NCBI GenBank assembly: GCA_013289985.1
Contig: JABCYW010000007.1
Span: 1 to 64,000 of the forward strand
From: Betaproteobacteria bacterium
GTDB taxonomy: Bacteria; Pseudomonadota; Gammaproteobacteria; Burkholderiales; Burkholderiaceae_C
Direction: 5' to 3'
Length of the DNA stretch: 64,000 nt
The position numbers and the translations under genes are program-made. The notes beneath the pieces are model-generated. The model saw nothing but the letters and a program-made list of their open reading frames with translations, was not told the DNA's origin and did not search any database. This document shows positions 8,882 through 17,800 of the stretch, piece by piece (positions within the stretch are counted from its first letter, which is position 1; each line of letters opens with the position of its first letter).

Positions 8882-9790
8882 ATGAAGAAGTCCCTTTTGG
8901 CCGCCGCCCTGCTCGCCACCGCGTTCGCGGCCCAGGCGCAGACCACCGACACGCTCAAGAAGATCAAGGACACCGGCTCCGTCGTGATGGGCGTGCGCGG
9001 TTCGTCCGGCGCGCTGTCGTACACCCTCGGCGAAGGCAAGTACACCGGCTTCCACGTCGAGCTGTGCCAGCGCGCGCTGGCCGACATCCAGAAGCAGCTG
9101 GGCCTGGCCAAGCTGGACATCAAGTACCAGGAAGTGACCTCGGCCAACCGCATCCCGCTGGTGCAGAACGGCACGGTGGACATCGAGTGCGGCTCCACCA
9201 CCAACAACGACACCCGCGCCAAGGACGTCGCCTTCGCCCACACCGCCTATGTCGAGGAAGTGCGCATCCTGACCAAGGTCAACTCGGGCATCAAGGGCAT
9301 CGCCGACCTGAACGGCAAGAGCGTGGCCACCACCACCGGCACCACCTCCGTGCAGCTGCTGCGCAAGCACGAGCGCGCCACCGGCGTCGACTTCAAGGAA
9401 GTCTTCGGCAAGGACCACGCCGACAGCTTCCAGCTGCTGGAATCGGGCCGCGCCGACGCGTTCGTGATGGACGGCCAGATCGTCGCCGGCCTCGCCTCCA
9501 AGGCCAAGAACCCGGCCGACTTCCACATCGTCGGCGAAGTGCTGTCTGTCGAGCCGATCGCCATCATGGTGCGCAAGGACGACCCGGCCTTCCTGGCGGC
9601 CGTCAACAAGACGATCGACGGCCTGGAGAAGTCGGGCGAGATGGCCAAGCTCTACGACAAGTGGTTCATGCAGCCGATCCCGCCCACCAACACCAAGGTG
9701 GGCCTGCCGGCGTCGGAAGCCACGAAGAACGCGTGGAAGAACCCGAACAACATGGGCACCGAGGCGCTGGCCGCCGCTTCCAGGAAGTAA
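8882..9790 (+). CDS. gltI: glutamate/aspartate ABC transporter substrate-binding protein
   Basis: From the ATG at 8882, with AGGAG eight bases upstream, the protein has 302 residues. MKKSLLAAALLATAFAAQAQ is a textbook signal peptide. The mature part has the GltI/DEBP fold signatures: GVRGSSGALSY, GFHVELCQRAL, VDIECGSTTNN, TTGTTSVQLL and KWFMQPIPPTN. It binds glutamate and aspartate in the periplasm and hands them to GltJK. The permease genes begin 130 bases downstream, after a stem-loop, the usual arrangement that lets the binding protein be made in excess over the membrane parts. Confidence 0.93.
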   Translation: MKKSLLAAALLATAFAAQAQTTDTLKKIKDTGSVVMGVRGSSGALSYTLGEGKYTGFHVELCQRALADIQKQLGLAKLDIKYQEVTSANRIPLVQNGTVDIECGSTTNNDTRAKDVAFAHTAYVEEVRILTKVNSGIKGIADLNGKSVATTTGTTSVQLLRKHERATGVDFKEVFGKDHADSFQLLESGRADAFVMDGQIVAGLASKAKNPADFHIVGEVLSVEPIAIMVRKDDPAFLAAVNKTIDGLEKSGEMAKLYDKWFMQPIPPTNTKVGLPASEATKNAWKNPNNMGTEALAAASRK

Positions 9791-9801
9791 GCCGCCGCGG
9801 C

Positions 9802-9816
9802 GCCACCGCCGGTGGC
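9802..9816 (+). other. intercistronic stem-loop between gltI and gltJ
   Basis: GCCACC-GCC-GGTGGC is a perfect 6-bp stem with a 3-base loop and no following T-run. It probably protects the gltI 3' end or partly terminates transcription before the permease genes. Confidence 0.4.
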
Positions 9817-9920
9817 CCGCGACGAGGTTTTCCCGCGCGCGGGCCCGCCACACGGGCGCCGCGCGCGTCGCAAATGAAGCCGGGTCGCGACAGCGGCCGG
9901 CCTGACACGAGGAGAAGAGG

Positions 9921-10673
9921 GTGAGCGACTGGATCCCGGCCCTGAAGGCCAGTGCCGAGGTGATGTGCAAGAGCACCACCGACGAGACGGTCTATTCGAC
10001 CTGTTTCGCGGGCAAGGGCGACCTCACCTACCTCCAGTGGTTGCTGCACGCCTGGGGCTGGACGCTGCTGGTGGCCCTCATCGCGCTGGTCATCGCGCTG
10101 GTGATCGGCCTGGGCATCGGCGTCATGCGCACGCTGCCGAACAAGGCTGCCGCGCTCTTCGGCGAGGCCTGGACCGAGCTGTTCCGCAACGTCCCGATCC
10201 TCGTGCAGCTGCTGATCTGGCACGACGTGATCCCTCAGATGATTCCGGCGCTCAAGAGCGTTCCGGATCTGGTGCTGGCCTGCGTCGGACTGGGGTTGTT
10301 CACCTCGGCGCGCATCGGCCAGCAAGTCAAGGCAGGCATCAACACGCTCCCCAGGGGCCAGCGCTACGCAGGCCTGGCGATGGGGCTGACCCTGGCCCAG
10401 ACCTATCGCTTCGTGCTGCTTCCGGTGGCGCTGCGGGTGGTGCTGCCCACGCTGACGTCGGAGTCCATGAACATCATCAAGAACTCGTCGGTGGCCTACG
10501 CCATCAACATCACCGAGATGATCTTCTTCGCGACGCAGGCGGGCGAGGAGACGTCGATGCACATCACGATGTACCTCGCGGTCACCGTTCTCTATTTCAT
10601 CTCCGCGTTCACGATCAACCGGCTCGCGGCCGGTGTCGAGAAGCGTTCTCGTCTGCCGGGGAGTGCGCACTGA
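9921..10673 (+). CDS. gltJ: glutamate/aspartate ABC transporter permease GltJ
   Basis: A 250-residue inner-membrane permease. The GTG at 9921 follows the strong site AGGAGAAGAGG. The N-terminus before the first helix is periplasmic and contains two cysteines (VMCKSTTDETVYSTC). About five membrane segments follow, and the ATPase-docking loop is GQRYAGLAMGLTLAQTYRFVLLP. The RNVPILVQL segment is typical of the HisM/GltJ family. It pairs with GltK to form the channel for amino acids delivered by GltI. The TGA overlaps the ATG of gltK. Confidence 0.93.
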   Translation: MSDWIPALKASAEVMCKSTTDETVYSTCFAGKGDLTYLQWLLHAWGWTLLVALIALVIALVIGLGIGVMRTLPNKAAALFGEAWTELFRNVPILVQLLIWHDVIPQMIPALKSVPDLVLACVGLGLFTSARIGQQVKAGINTLPRGQRYAGLAMGLTLAQTYRFVLLPVALRVVLPTLTSESMNIIKNSSVAYAINITEMIFFATQAGEETSMHITMYLAVTVLYFISAFTINRLAAGVEKRSRLPGSAH

Positions 10674-11368
10674 TGGCCCTCACCCTCGACTACTCGTTCC
10701 TGACGCCCGACGTCGTCAGGAACAACATCGTCCCCGGGCTGATCTACTCGCTCGAGCTCACCTTTGTCGCGATGGCCATCGGCGTCTTCATCGGCACGCT
10801 GGTCGCGCTGATGCGGCTGTCGTCCGTCAAGGCGTTCCAGCGCTTCGCCACGGTCTACGTCGACGCGCTGCGATCGATCCCGCTGCTGATGGTGATCCTC
10901 TGGTTCTACCTGCTGATCCCGCCGGGCTTCTACGCGGCGATCGCCGGGCAGTTCGGGCTGGATCACCGGGCCGAGTTCTCCGCGGTGATCACGTTCTCGA
11001 TCTTCGAAGCGGCGTACTACTCGGAGATCATGCGTGCCGGCATCCAGTCGGTGTCGCGCGGCCAGGTCAACGCCGGCTACGCGATGGGCATGACCTACGC
11101 GCAGTGCATGAAGCTGATCGTGCTGCCCCAGGCCTTCCGCAACATGCTGCCGGTGCTGCTGACGCAGACCATCGTGCTGTTCCAGGACACGTCGCTGGTC
11201 TACGCCATCGGCGCCTACGACTTCCTGAAGGGCTTCCTGACGGTGGGCCAGATCTACAACCGGCCCGCGGAAATGCTGCTGCCGGCCGCCGCCTCCTACT
11301 TCATCCTGTGCTTCGGCCTGTCGATGCTCGTGCGTCGCCTGCAGGCCAAGATCCAGATCATCCGCTGA
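10673..11368 (+). CDS. gltK: glutamate/aspartate ABC transporter permease GltK
   Basis: A 231-residue permease whose ATG at 10673 overlaps the gltJ stop (ATGATGG-type junction), which implies translational coupling. [20 protein letters not shown] and the EAA-type loop [31 protein letters not shown] mark it as the second polar amino-acid permease of the GltIJKL system. About five membrane helices are visible. It forms the heterodimeric channel with GltJ and docks GltL. Confidence 0.93.
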   Translation: MALTLDYSFLTPDVVRNNIVPGLIYSLELTFVAMAIGVFIGTLVALMRLSSVKAFQRFATVYVDALRSIPLLMVILWFYLLIPPGFYAAIAGQFGLDHRAEFSAVITFSIFEAAYYSEIMRAGIQSVSRGQVNAGYAMGMTYAQCMKLIVLPQAFRNMLPVLLTQTIVLFQDTSLVYAIGAYDFLKGFLTVGQIYNRPAEMLLPAAASYFILCFGLSMLVRRLQAKIQIIR

Positions 11369-11378
11369 GAGTCCCCAC

Positions 11379-12113
<735 letters not shown>

Positions 12114-12116
12114 TTT

Positions 12117-12641
12117 TCAGAGCGTCAGTGCCATGTAGCGGATGTGCGCGCGAAATGTCTCCGGCATCTCGACCGGGTAGGCCGCGCAGTCGACGAAGCC
12201 CATGGCCTCGTACAGCGCCTGCGCCGAACGCATGAACGGCAGCGTGTCCAGCCGCACGCGCCGATAGCCGAACGTGCGGGCGTCGTCGACCAGCCGGCGC
12301 GTGATCGTCTCGCCCAGCCGCCGGCCCCGCCCCGCGGGCCGCACGTAGACGCGCTTCAGCTCGGCGATGCCGTCCTCGCTGCGGCGCAGGCCGCCCATGG
12401 CCACCGGCGCGCCCGCGTCCTCGACGAGATAGAACACGCCGCGCGGCGGCGGGTCGCCGCAGACCTTGTCGATGACCGTGGGCACGTAGTCGGCCACCTC
12501 CGCGCCCAGGATCGCGCGCGCCGGGATGCCCGACATCGCCTCGATCTCCGCGAACACCCAGGTCACATACTCGACGTTGAGATCGACGAGCGCGGCGCGG
12601 TCGGCGTGCGGGTGGGCGGCGCGGAAGACGACATCGGTCAT
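12117..12641 (-). CDS. GNAT-family N-acetyltransferase
   Basis: A 174-residue GNAT enzyme from the ATG at 12641; a start 24 bases further upstream is possible but would lie inside the -10-like CAGAAT at 12648-12653. The acetyl-CoA site is motif [21 protein letters not shown], and the later [13 protein letters not shown] segment is also typical. It transfers an acetyl group from acetyl-CoA to an unknown amine. It is divergent from pyrC with only 44 bases between the starts, so the two promoters must overlap closely. Confidence 0.85.
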   Translation of the reverse strand: MTDVVFRAAHPHADRAALVDLNVEYVTWVFAEIEAMSGIPARAILGAEVADYVPTVIDKVCGDPPPRGVFYLVEDAGAPVAMGGLRRSEDGIAELKRVYVRPAGRGRRLGETITRRLVDDARTFGYRRVRLDTLPFMRSAQALYEAMGFVDCAAYPVEMPETFRAHIRYMALTL

Positions 12642-12647
12642 GCCGGG

Positions 12648-12653
12648 ATTCTG
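12648..12653 (-). promoter_or_regulatory. -10-like box of the GNAT gene
   Basis: Read on the minus strand this is CAGAAT, 7 bases before the ATG at 12641. It predicts a leaderless message and argues for that start over the upstream one. Confidence 0.35.
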
Positions 12654-12673
12654 CGACATCCGCATCGCGGTGC

Positions 12674-12679
12674 GAAAAT
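12674..12679 (+). promoter_or_regulatory. -10-like box of pyrC
   Basis: GAAAAT lies 7 bases before the pyrC ATG, with no ribosome site between. It predicts a leaderless message. Confidence 0.35.
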
Positions 12680-12685
12680 CGAAAC

Positions 12686-13723
12686 ATGACGACGCTCAAC
12701 GAACTCTCGATCCAGACGCCCGACGACTGGCACCTGCACATCCGCGACGGCGCCGCGATGGCGGCCGTGCTGCCCTACACGGCGCGCCAGTTCGGCCGCG
12801 CCATCATCATGCCCAACCTGCGCCCGCCGATCACGACCACCGCGCAGGCCGTGGCCTACCGCGAGCGCATCCTGGCCGCGTTGCCCGAGGGCAGCACGTT
12901 CGAGCCGTTGATGACGCTGTACCTCACCGACAACCTGCCGCCCGACGAGATCAGGCGCGCGAAGGACGCCGGCATCGTGGCCGTGAAGCTGTACCCGGCC
13001 GGCGCCACCACCAACTCCGACGCCGGCGTCACCGACCTGCGCAAGACCTACAAGACGCTGGAGGCGATGCAGCGCGAGGGCCTCAAGCTGCTGGTGCACG
13101 GCGAGGTCACCAGCGTCGACATCGACCTGTTCGACCGCGAGGCCGTGTTCATCGACGACGTGTTCCGGCCGCTGCGGCGCGACCTGCCCGAGCTGAAGGT
13201 GGTGTTCGAGCACATCACCACCCGGGAGGCGGCGCAGTACGTGGCCGAGTCCGACGCGCACACCGCCGCCACCATCACCGCGCACCACCTGCTGTACAAC
13301 CGCAACGCCATCTTCACCGGCGGCCTGCGCCCGCACTACTACTGCCTGCCCGTGCTCAAGCGCGAGGTGCACCGCCAGGCGCTGGTGGCCGCCGCCACCT
13401 CGGGCAGCGCCAAGTTCTTCCTGGGCACCGACAGCGCGCCGCACGCCTCGGTCATGAAGGAGGCCTCGGTGTGCGGCGCCGGCTGCTTCACGGCGCTGTC
13501 GGCGCTCGAGCTCTACGCCGAGGCCTTCGACAACGCGGGCGCGCTCGACAAGCTGGAAGGCTTCGCGAGCCACCACGGCCCCGACTTCTACGGCCTGCCG
13601 CGCAACGCCGGCACCGTCACGCTGCGCCGCGAGGCCAACGAGCTGCCCGCCAGCGTGCCCTTCGGCGACGCGCTGCTCAAGCCCCTGCGCGGCGGCGAAA
13701 CCCTCGCGTGGAAGCAGGCCTGA
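12686..13723 (+). CDS. pyrC: dihydroorotase (class II)
   Basis: A 345-residue zinc amidohydrolase that closes carbamoyl-aspartate to dihydroorotate in pyrimidine synthesis. All metal and catalytic positions of the E. coli-type enzyme are present: H16 and H18 in [10 protein letters not shown], the carbamylated K101 in [10 protein letters not shown]138 in LLVHGE, H176 in FEHITT and D249 in LGTDSAPH. The length matches the family. It overlaps the next acetyltransferase gene by 16 bases, so the two are probably cotranscribed. Confidence 0.96.
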   Translation: MTTLNELSIQTPDDWHLHIRDGAAMAAVLPYTARQFGRAIIMPNLRPPITTTAQAVAYRERILAALPEGSTFEPLMTLYLTDNLPPDEIRRAKDAGIVAVKLYPAGATTNSDAGVTDLRKTYKTLEAMQREGLKLLVHGEVTSVDIDLFDREAVFIDDVFRPLRRDLPELKVVFEHITTREAAQYVAESDAHTAATITAHHLLYNRNAIFTGGLRPHYYCLPVLKREVHRQALVAAATSGSAKFFLGTDSAPHASVMKEASVCGAGCFTALSALELYAEAFDNAGALDKLEGFASHHGPDFYGLPRNAGTVTLRREANELPASVPFGDALLKPLRGGETLAWKQA

Positions 13724-14169
13724 GCGCGCCCGTCGTCAGCTTCGAGCCCGCCGTCGCGACCGACGGCGACGCGCTGGTCGCGATCCGCATCGCAGCCATG
13801 CGCGAGAGCCTGGAGCGGCTCGGCCGCTTCGACCCGCAACGCGCGCGCGAGCGCTTCCTGTCCGCCTTCGATCCGGCCTGCACGCGCCACATCGTGGTGG
13901 ACGGCCGCCGCGCGGGCTTCGTGGTCGTGCGCGAACGGGACGACGGCCTGCTGCTCGATCACCTCTACCTGCTGCCCGCCGAGCAGGGCCGCGGCCTCGG
14001 CGCGGAGGTGATGGCGCGGTTGCTGGCCGAGGCCGACGCGCGCGGCCTCGCGATGCGCGTGGGCGCGCTGCGCGGGAGCGCGGCCAACCGCTTCTACGAG
14101 CGCCACGGCTTCGTGCACGAGCGCACGTCCGATTGGGACGAGCACTACCTGCGGCCCGCGCGCCGTTGA
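13708..14169 (+). CDS. GNAT-family N-acetyltransferase
   Basis: A 153-residue acetyltransferase starting at the GTG at 13708, inside the 3' end of pyrC. The acetyl-CoA loop is [17 protein letters not shown], and the end [22 protein letters not shown] is the usual GNAT C-terminal motif. The start is inferred from the overlap and from alignment of the first beta-strand; no ATG is available nearby. The substrate is unknown. The product is unrelated in detail to the other acetyltransferase on the far side of pyrC. Confidence 0.8.
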   Translation: MEAGLSAPVVSFEPAVATDGDALVAIRIAAMRESLERLGRFDPQRARERFLSAFDPACTRHIVVDGRRAGFVVVRERDDGLLLDHLYLLPAEQGRGLGAEVMARLLAEADARGLAMRVGALRGSAANRFYERHGFVHERTSDWDEHYLRPARR

Positions 14170-14211
14170 GCGCCCAAGCCCGTGCATGCCGCCCGGGCAC
14201 TCGCCGCGTGG

Positions 14212-14217
14212 GACAAT
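14212..14217 (+). promoter_or_regulatory. -10 box of rnpB
   Basis: GACAAT lies 8 bases before the first base of the P1 helix of RNase P RNA, the right distance for transcription to start at 14225. No good -35 is seen. Confidence 0.5.
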
Positions 14218-14224
14218 CCACCGC

Positions 14225-14569
14225 GTGGAGCGAGCCAGACCGCCGCTGGTACAACCGCCGAAAGGCCGTACTGGAGGAAGGTCCGGACTGCACAGGGCAG
14301 CGCAGCAGCTAACGGCTGTCCGCCAAGGGCCGCAAGGTTCGAGGCGAGGATCAGAGCAACAGAGACGAGCCGATTCAGTTCGGGTGAAACGGGCAATCTC
14401 TGCGCGCAGCAACATCAAGTAGGCGGACGACGACCTGGCCCGGGGAGTCCGCGGGTAGATGGCATCGAGCCGTGCTGGCGACAGCCGGCCCAGACGAATG
14501 GCGGTCACGGCGCGGACGCTCGCAAGAGCGGTCGCGACGCACAGAATCCGGCCTATCGGCTCGCTTCAC
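14225..14569 (+). ncRNA. rnpB: RNase P RNA, bacterial class A
   Basis: The universally conserved 5' core GAGGAAGGTCCGGACT followed by GCACAGGGCAG starts near 14273, and the 3' core ACAGAATCCGGCCTATCGGC lies at 14541-14560. The two ends, GTGGAGCGAGCC (14225-14236) and GGCTCGCTTCAC (14558-14569), pair perfectly over 12 bp with one G-U, forming helix P1 and fixing both ends. The length of about 345 bases is normal for betaproteobacteria. The RNA is the catalytic subunit that trims tRNA 5' leaders. It sits alone between an acetyltransferase gene and a drug exporter gene. Confidence 0.97.
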
Positions 14570-14618
14570 AATAATTCCATGGCGGCACGCTTGCCGAAGC
14601 GGGCCGCGCCAGAGACGC

Positions 14619-14624
14619 TATTTT
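14619..14624 (+). promoter_or_regulatory. -10-like box of the Bcr/CflA exporter gene
   Basis: TATTTT lies 7 bases before the ATG at 14631 and no ribosome site is visible, which predicts a leaderless message. Confidence 0.4.
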
Positions 14625-14630
14625 CCCTGC

Positions 14631-15848
14631 ATGAATCCTGACGCCGCCACACTCTGGCGCCGACCGCGCTCGGCGTTGGCGGCGCTGCTCGCCTGCCTGG
14701 GGATGCTGGGCGCGTTCTCCATCGACACCTACATCCCGGCGTTCTCGGGCATCGCGCGCGCGCTCGACGCGACGCCCGTGCAGATGCAGCAGACGCTGTC
14801 GGCCTACCTGTTCGGCTTCGCGGTGATGAACCTGTTCCACGGCGCGCTGGCCGACAGCTTCGGCCGCCGGCCCGTGGTGCTCTGGGGCATCGCCATCTTC
14901 ACGCTGTCCTCGCTGGGCTGCGCCATGTCGCAGACGGTGGGCCACCTGATCTTCTTCCGGCTCGCGCAGGGCATGAGCTCGGGCGCCAGCATGGTGGTGG
15001 GCCGCGCCATCATCCGCGACATGTTCCCGCCCGACGAGGCGCAGCGCGTGATGTCGCAGGTCACGATCTACTTCGGCGTCGCGCCGGCCGTCGCGCCCAT
15101 CGTCGGCGGGCTGCTGCTGGTGCACTTTGGCTGGCATTCGGTGTTCATCTTCCTCGTGCTGGTGGGCATGGCGCTGTGGCTGCTCAGCTGGCGGCTGCTG
15201 CCCGAGACGCTGCACCGCACCCAGGTCCAGCCCTTCCATCCGGCGCACCTGCTCAAGGGCTACTGGGAGATGTTCTCGAGTCCGCGCTTCCTCGCGCTGG
15301 CGCTGGCCTCGGGCGTGCCGTTCAACGGGATGTTCCTGTACATCCTGTCGGCGCCCGTGTTCCTGGGCGACCTGCTGCACCTGCCGCCCACGCACTTCTT
15401 CCACCTGTTCCTGTTCACCATCGGCGGCATCATGTGCGGCGCCTTCCTGTCCGGCAAGCTGGCCGGCCGGATGCCCGCGGCACGCCAGATCCGCATCGGC
15501 TTCACGATCATGTTCACCATCGCCGTGATCAACCTCGTGCTCAACCTGCTGTTCACGGCGCAGGCGTGGTGGGCCATCCCGCCCATCGGCATCTTCTCGT
15601 TCGGCTGGGCGCTGATGGTGCCGGTGGTGACGCTCCTGGTGCTGGACCAGGCGCCGATGCGGCGCGGCATGGCCTCGTCGCTGCAGGCCTGCATCGGCAG
15701 CGTGGCCAATGCCTTCGTCGCGGGCGTGATCTCGCCGCTGGTGATGCACTCCACCGTGCGCCTGGCGCTGGCGTCGCTGCTGATGTCGTGCATCGGCATG
15801 GTGGCCTGGCTCTTCGTGCGCCGCGGCGTGGTCGAAACCGCAAGCTGA
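14631..15848 (+). CDS. MFS multidrug exporter, Bcr/CflA family
   Basis: A 405-residue inner-membrane transporter with about 12 hydrophobic helices. The start MNPDAATLWRRP leads straight into helix 1; FSIDTYIPAF and the MFS motif A variant GALADSFGRRPVVL are characteristic of the Bcr/CflA drug:H+ antiporter family. RAIIRDMF in helix 5 also fits. It exports small toxic compounds, in E. coli bicyclomycin and sulfonamides, using the proton gradient. The true substrate is not known. It is monocistronic, between rnpB and the carbonic anhydrase gene. Confidence 0.9.
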   Translation: MNPDAATLWRRPRSALAALLACLGMLGAFSIDTYIPAFSGIARALDATPVQMQQTLSAYLFGFAVMNLFHGALADSFGRRPVVLWGIAIFTLSSLGCAMSQTVGHLIFFRLAQGMSSGASMVVGRAIIRDMFPPDEAQRVMSQVTIYFGVAPAVAPIVGGLLLVHFGWHSVFIFLVLVGMALWLLSWRLLPETLHRTQVQPFHPAHLLKGYWEMFSSPRFLALALASGVPFNGMFLYILSAPVFLGDLLHLPPTHFFHLFLFTIGGIMCGAFLSGKLAGRMPAARQIRIGFTIMFTIAVINLVLNLLFTAQAWWAIPPIGIFSFGWALMVPVVTLLVLDQAPMRRGMASSLQACIGSVANAFVAGVISPLVMHSTVRLALASLLMSCIGMVAWLFVRRGVVETAS

Positions 15849-15910
15849 AGCTCAACTTTCGGCCGCACCTGCCGATCTCATGGGGGCACGCCGTCCGTGC
15901 GGAGCCCGCC

Positions 15911-17164
15911 ATGTCGTCTCGCCTGTCCCTTTCCCTCGTCGCCGTTGCCGCCGCCCTCGTCTCGGCAGGCGGCGCTTCGCTCGCGGCCGAGGCGGGCGTG
16001 GGGGTCGTCGTCGCCCAGCTCGGGCCCACGTCGCCCAGCTTCAAGATGGGCGTCAACCGCGGCGAGACCGGCGCACCCGAGCCGACGGCGATCGGTGCCG
16101 CGCCGATCGAGAAGAAGTCGGCGGCCGGGGGCGCCGAGTGGCGCAGCAACGCGTCGCACCCGTCCGCCGAGAACGACGAGGACGAGAAGGCCGCCAGGAA
16201 GGGCGAGGGCAGGAAGAGGGGCGCCAAGGCGGCCGAAGCGAAGCCCGCCGAGGCCGCCGCGAGCGGCAGCGCGATGGACCAGCTGCGCGAGAAACTCGCC
16301 GCCAAGCTCGGCGCGAAGCCGGCGGCGGACGGCAAGTTCGCCATGCAGGTGTCCAACCGCGGCGAGAGCGGCGAGAACGTGATCACCGCGGTGCGCCCGA
16401 GCGCCGCGCACAGGGCCAGGCGCCCGGCGTCCGCGGCCGCCAGCGACGCCAACCTCGACATCGCGGCCAACGGCGGCCAGTCGCTGCTGCCCACGCACTG
16501 GGACTACACCGGCAGCGTCGGCCCGGACGCCTGGGGCAGGATGCGCCCCGAGTACGACAAGTGCGCCACCGGCAACCGCCAGAGCCCGATCGACATCCGC
16601 GGCGGCATCGCCGTCGACCTGGAGCCGATCAAGTTCGACTACCGGCCGAGCGCGTTCTCGGTGATCGACAACGGCCACACGGTGCAGGTCAACGTGGAGC
16701 CCGGCAACTCCATCACCATCACGGGCAGGCGCTACGAGCTGCTCCAGTTCCACTTCCATCGCCCGTCCGAGGAACGCATCGACGGCCGCCAGTACGACAT
16801 GGTGGCCCACCTGGTGCACAAGGGCGTGGACGGCCGCCTGGCCGTGGTGGCGGTGCTGCTGGACCGCGGCAGCGCGCAGGCCATCGTGCAGGCCGTCTGG
16901 AACAACCTGCCGCTCGAGAAGGGCGACGAGGTGCACGCCGGCACCCGCATCGACCTGTCGCAGCTGCTGCCCGAGGACAAGCGCTACTACACCTACATGG
17001 GCTCGCTCACCACGCCGCCGTGCAGCGAGGGCGTGCTGTGGATGGTGATGAAGCAGCCGGTGCCGGTCTCGGCGGAGCAGGTGGCGATCTTCGCGCGCCT
17101 GTACCCGATGAACGCGCGGCCGATCCAGCAGGCCGATGGCCGGCTGATCAAGGAATCGAATTAG
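15911..17164 (+). CDS. alpha-class carbonic anhydrase with long N-terminal extension
   Basis: A 417-residue exported protein. Residues 1-26 are a signal peptide. Residues 196-417 are an alpha-carbonic anhydrase: RQSPIDI, zinc ligands H281 and H283 in QFHFHRPSEE and H300 in MVAHLVHK, and SLTTPPCSEGV; C218 and C371 probably form the disulfide usual in bacterial enzymes. It interconverts CO2 and bicarbonate in the periplasm. The extension of about 170 residues between signal and enzyme is unusual: it is alanine- and lysine-rich and contains a short motif twice, FKMGVNRGETG (44-54) and FAMQVSNRGESG (143-154). Typical bacterial members are about 230-260 residues. The extension could be a linker or wall-binding region; nothing known was recognised. 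Confidence 0.9.
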   Translation: MSSRLSLSLVAVAAALVSAGGASLAAEAGVGVVVAQLGPTSPSFKMGVNRGETGAPEPTAIGAAPIEKKSAAGGAEWRSNASHPSAENDEDEKAARKGEGRKRGAKAAEAKPAEAAASGSAMDQLREKLAAKLGAKPAADGKFAMQVSNRGESGENVITAVRPSAAHRARRPASAAASDANLDIAANGGQSLLPTHWDYTGSVGPDAWGRMRPEYDKCATGNRQSPIDIRGGIAVDLEPIKFDYRPSAFSVIDNGHTVQVNVEPGNSITITGRRYELLQFHFHRPSEERIDGRQYDMVAHLVHKGVDGRLAVVAVLLDRGSAQAIVQAVWNNLPLEKGDEVHAGTRIDLSQLLPEDKRYYTYMGSLTTPPCSEGVLWMVMKQPVPVSAEQVAIFARLYPMNARPIQQADGRLIKESN

Positions 17165-17197
17165 GTATCCTGGGCGCATCCCACCCGGAGCGCCTTC

Positions 17198-17791
17198 ATG
17201 AAACCCATCCGACTCCTCGTCATCGCCGGCAGCGAACGCGCCGGCGCCTACAGCCGCCGCCTCGCGCGCGTGGCCGCGGCCGCCGCGCGCCGCGACGGCT
17301 GCGACGTGACCGAGTTCGACCTGCGCGCCCTCGCGCTGCCGATCTACGACGGCGACCTCGAGCACGCCAGCGGCGTGCCCGCCCCCGCCCTGCAGCTGCG
17401 CGACGCGCTCGCCGGGCACGACGCGCTGCTGCTGGTCACGCCCGAGTACAACGGCTTTCCCACGCCGCTGGTGCTCAACGCGTTCGACTGGATGTCGCGC
17501 ATCCCGGCCACGGCGCCCGGCGGCGCCGGCCTGGCCGCCACGGCCAACAAGCCGGCGGCGCTGCTGTCGTCCTCGCCCGGCCCGCTGGGCGGGCTGCGCT
17601 CGATGAACCTGCTGCGCCAGTACCTGCAGGGCAACTTCGCGATGATCGTCGCGCCGCAGCAGTTCGCGCTGGTCAAGGCGGGCGAGGCCTTCGACGAGGC
17701 CGGCGCGCTGAAGGAGGCGAAGTCGCAGCAGATCGTCGAGAGCGTGCTCGCGGCCCTCGGCGACCTGGCCTCGGCCTTGAAGAAGGGCTGA
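17198..17791 (+). CDS. NADPH-dependent FMN reductase family protein
   Basis: A 197-residue flavodoxin-like protein. The N-terminal GSERAGAYSRRLARV loop binds the flavin phosphate, and TPEYNGFPTPLVLNAFDW is the conserved central motif of NAD(P)H:FMN or quinone reductases of the SsuE/ChrR/ArsH superfamily. SSSPGPLGGLRSM also fits the family. It reduces flavin or quinone/chromate-type substrates in the cytosol; the acceptor is unknown. A CGGAGCG ribosome site precedes the ATG and TATCCT at about 17168 may be its -10. It ends 9 bases before the TPR glycosyltransferase gene. Confidence 0.87.
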   Translation: MKPIRLLVIAGSERAGAYSRRLARVAAAAARRDGCDVTEFDLRALALPIYDGDLEHASGVPAPALQLRDALAGHDALLLVTPEYNGFPTPLVLNAFDWMSRIPATAPGGAGLAATANKPAALLSSSPGPLGGLRSMNLLRQYLQGNFAMIVAPQQFALVKAGEAFDEAGALKEAKSQQIVESVLAALGDLASALKKG

Positions 17792-17800
17792 CCCGTTCCC

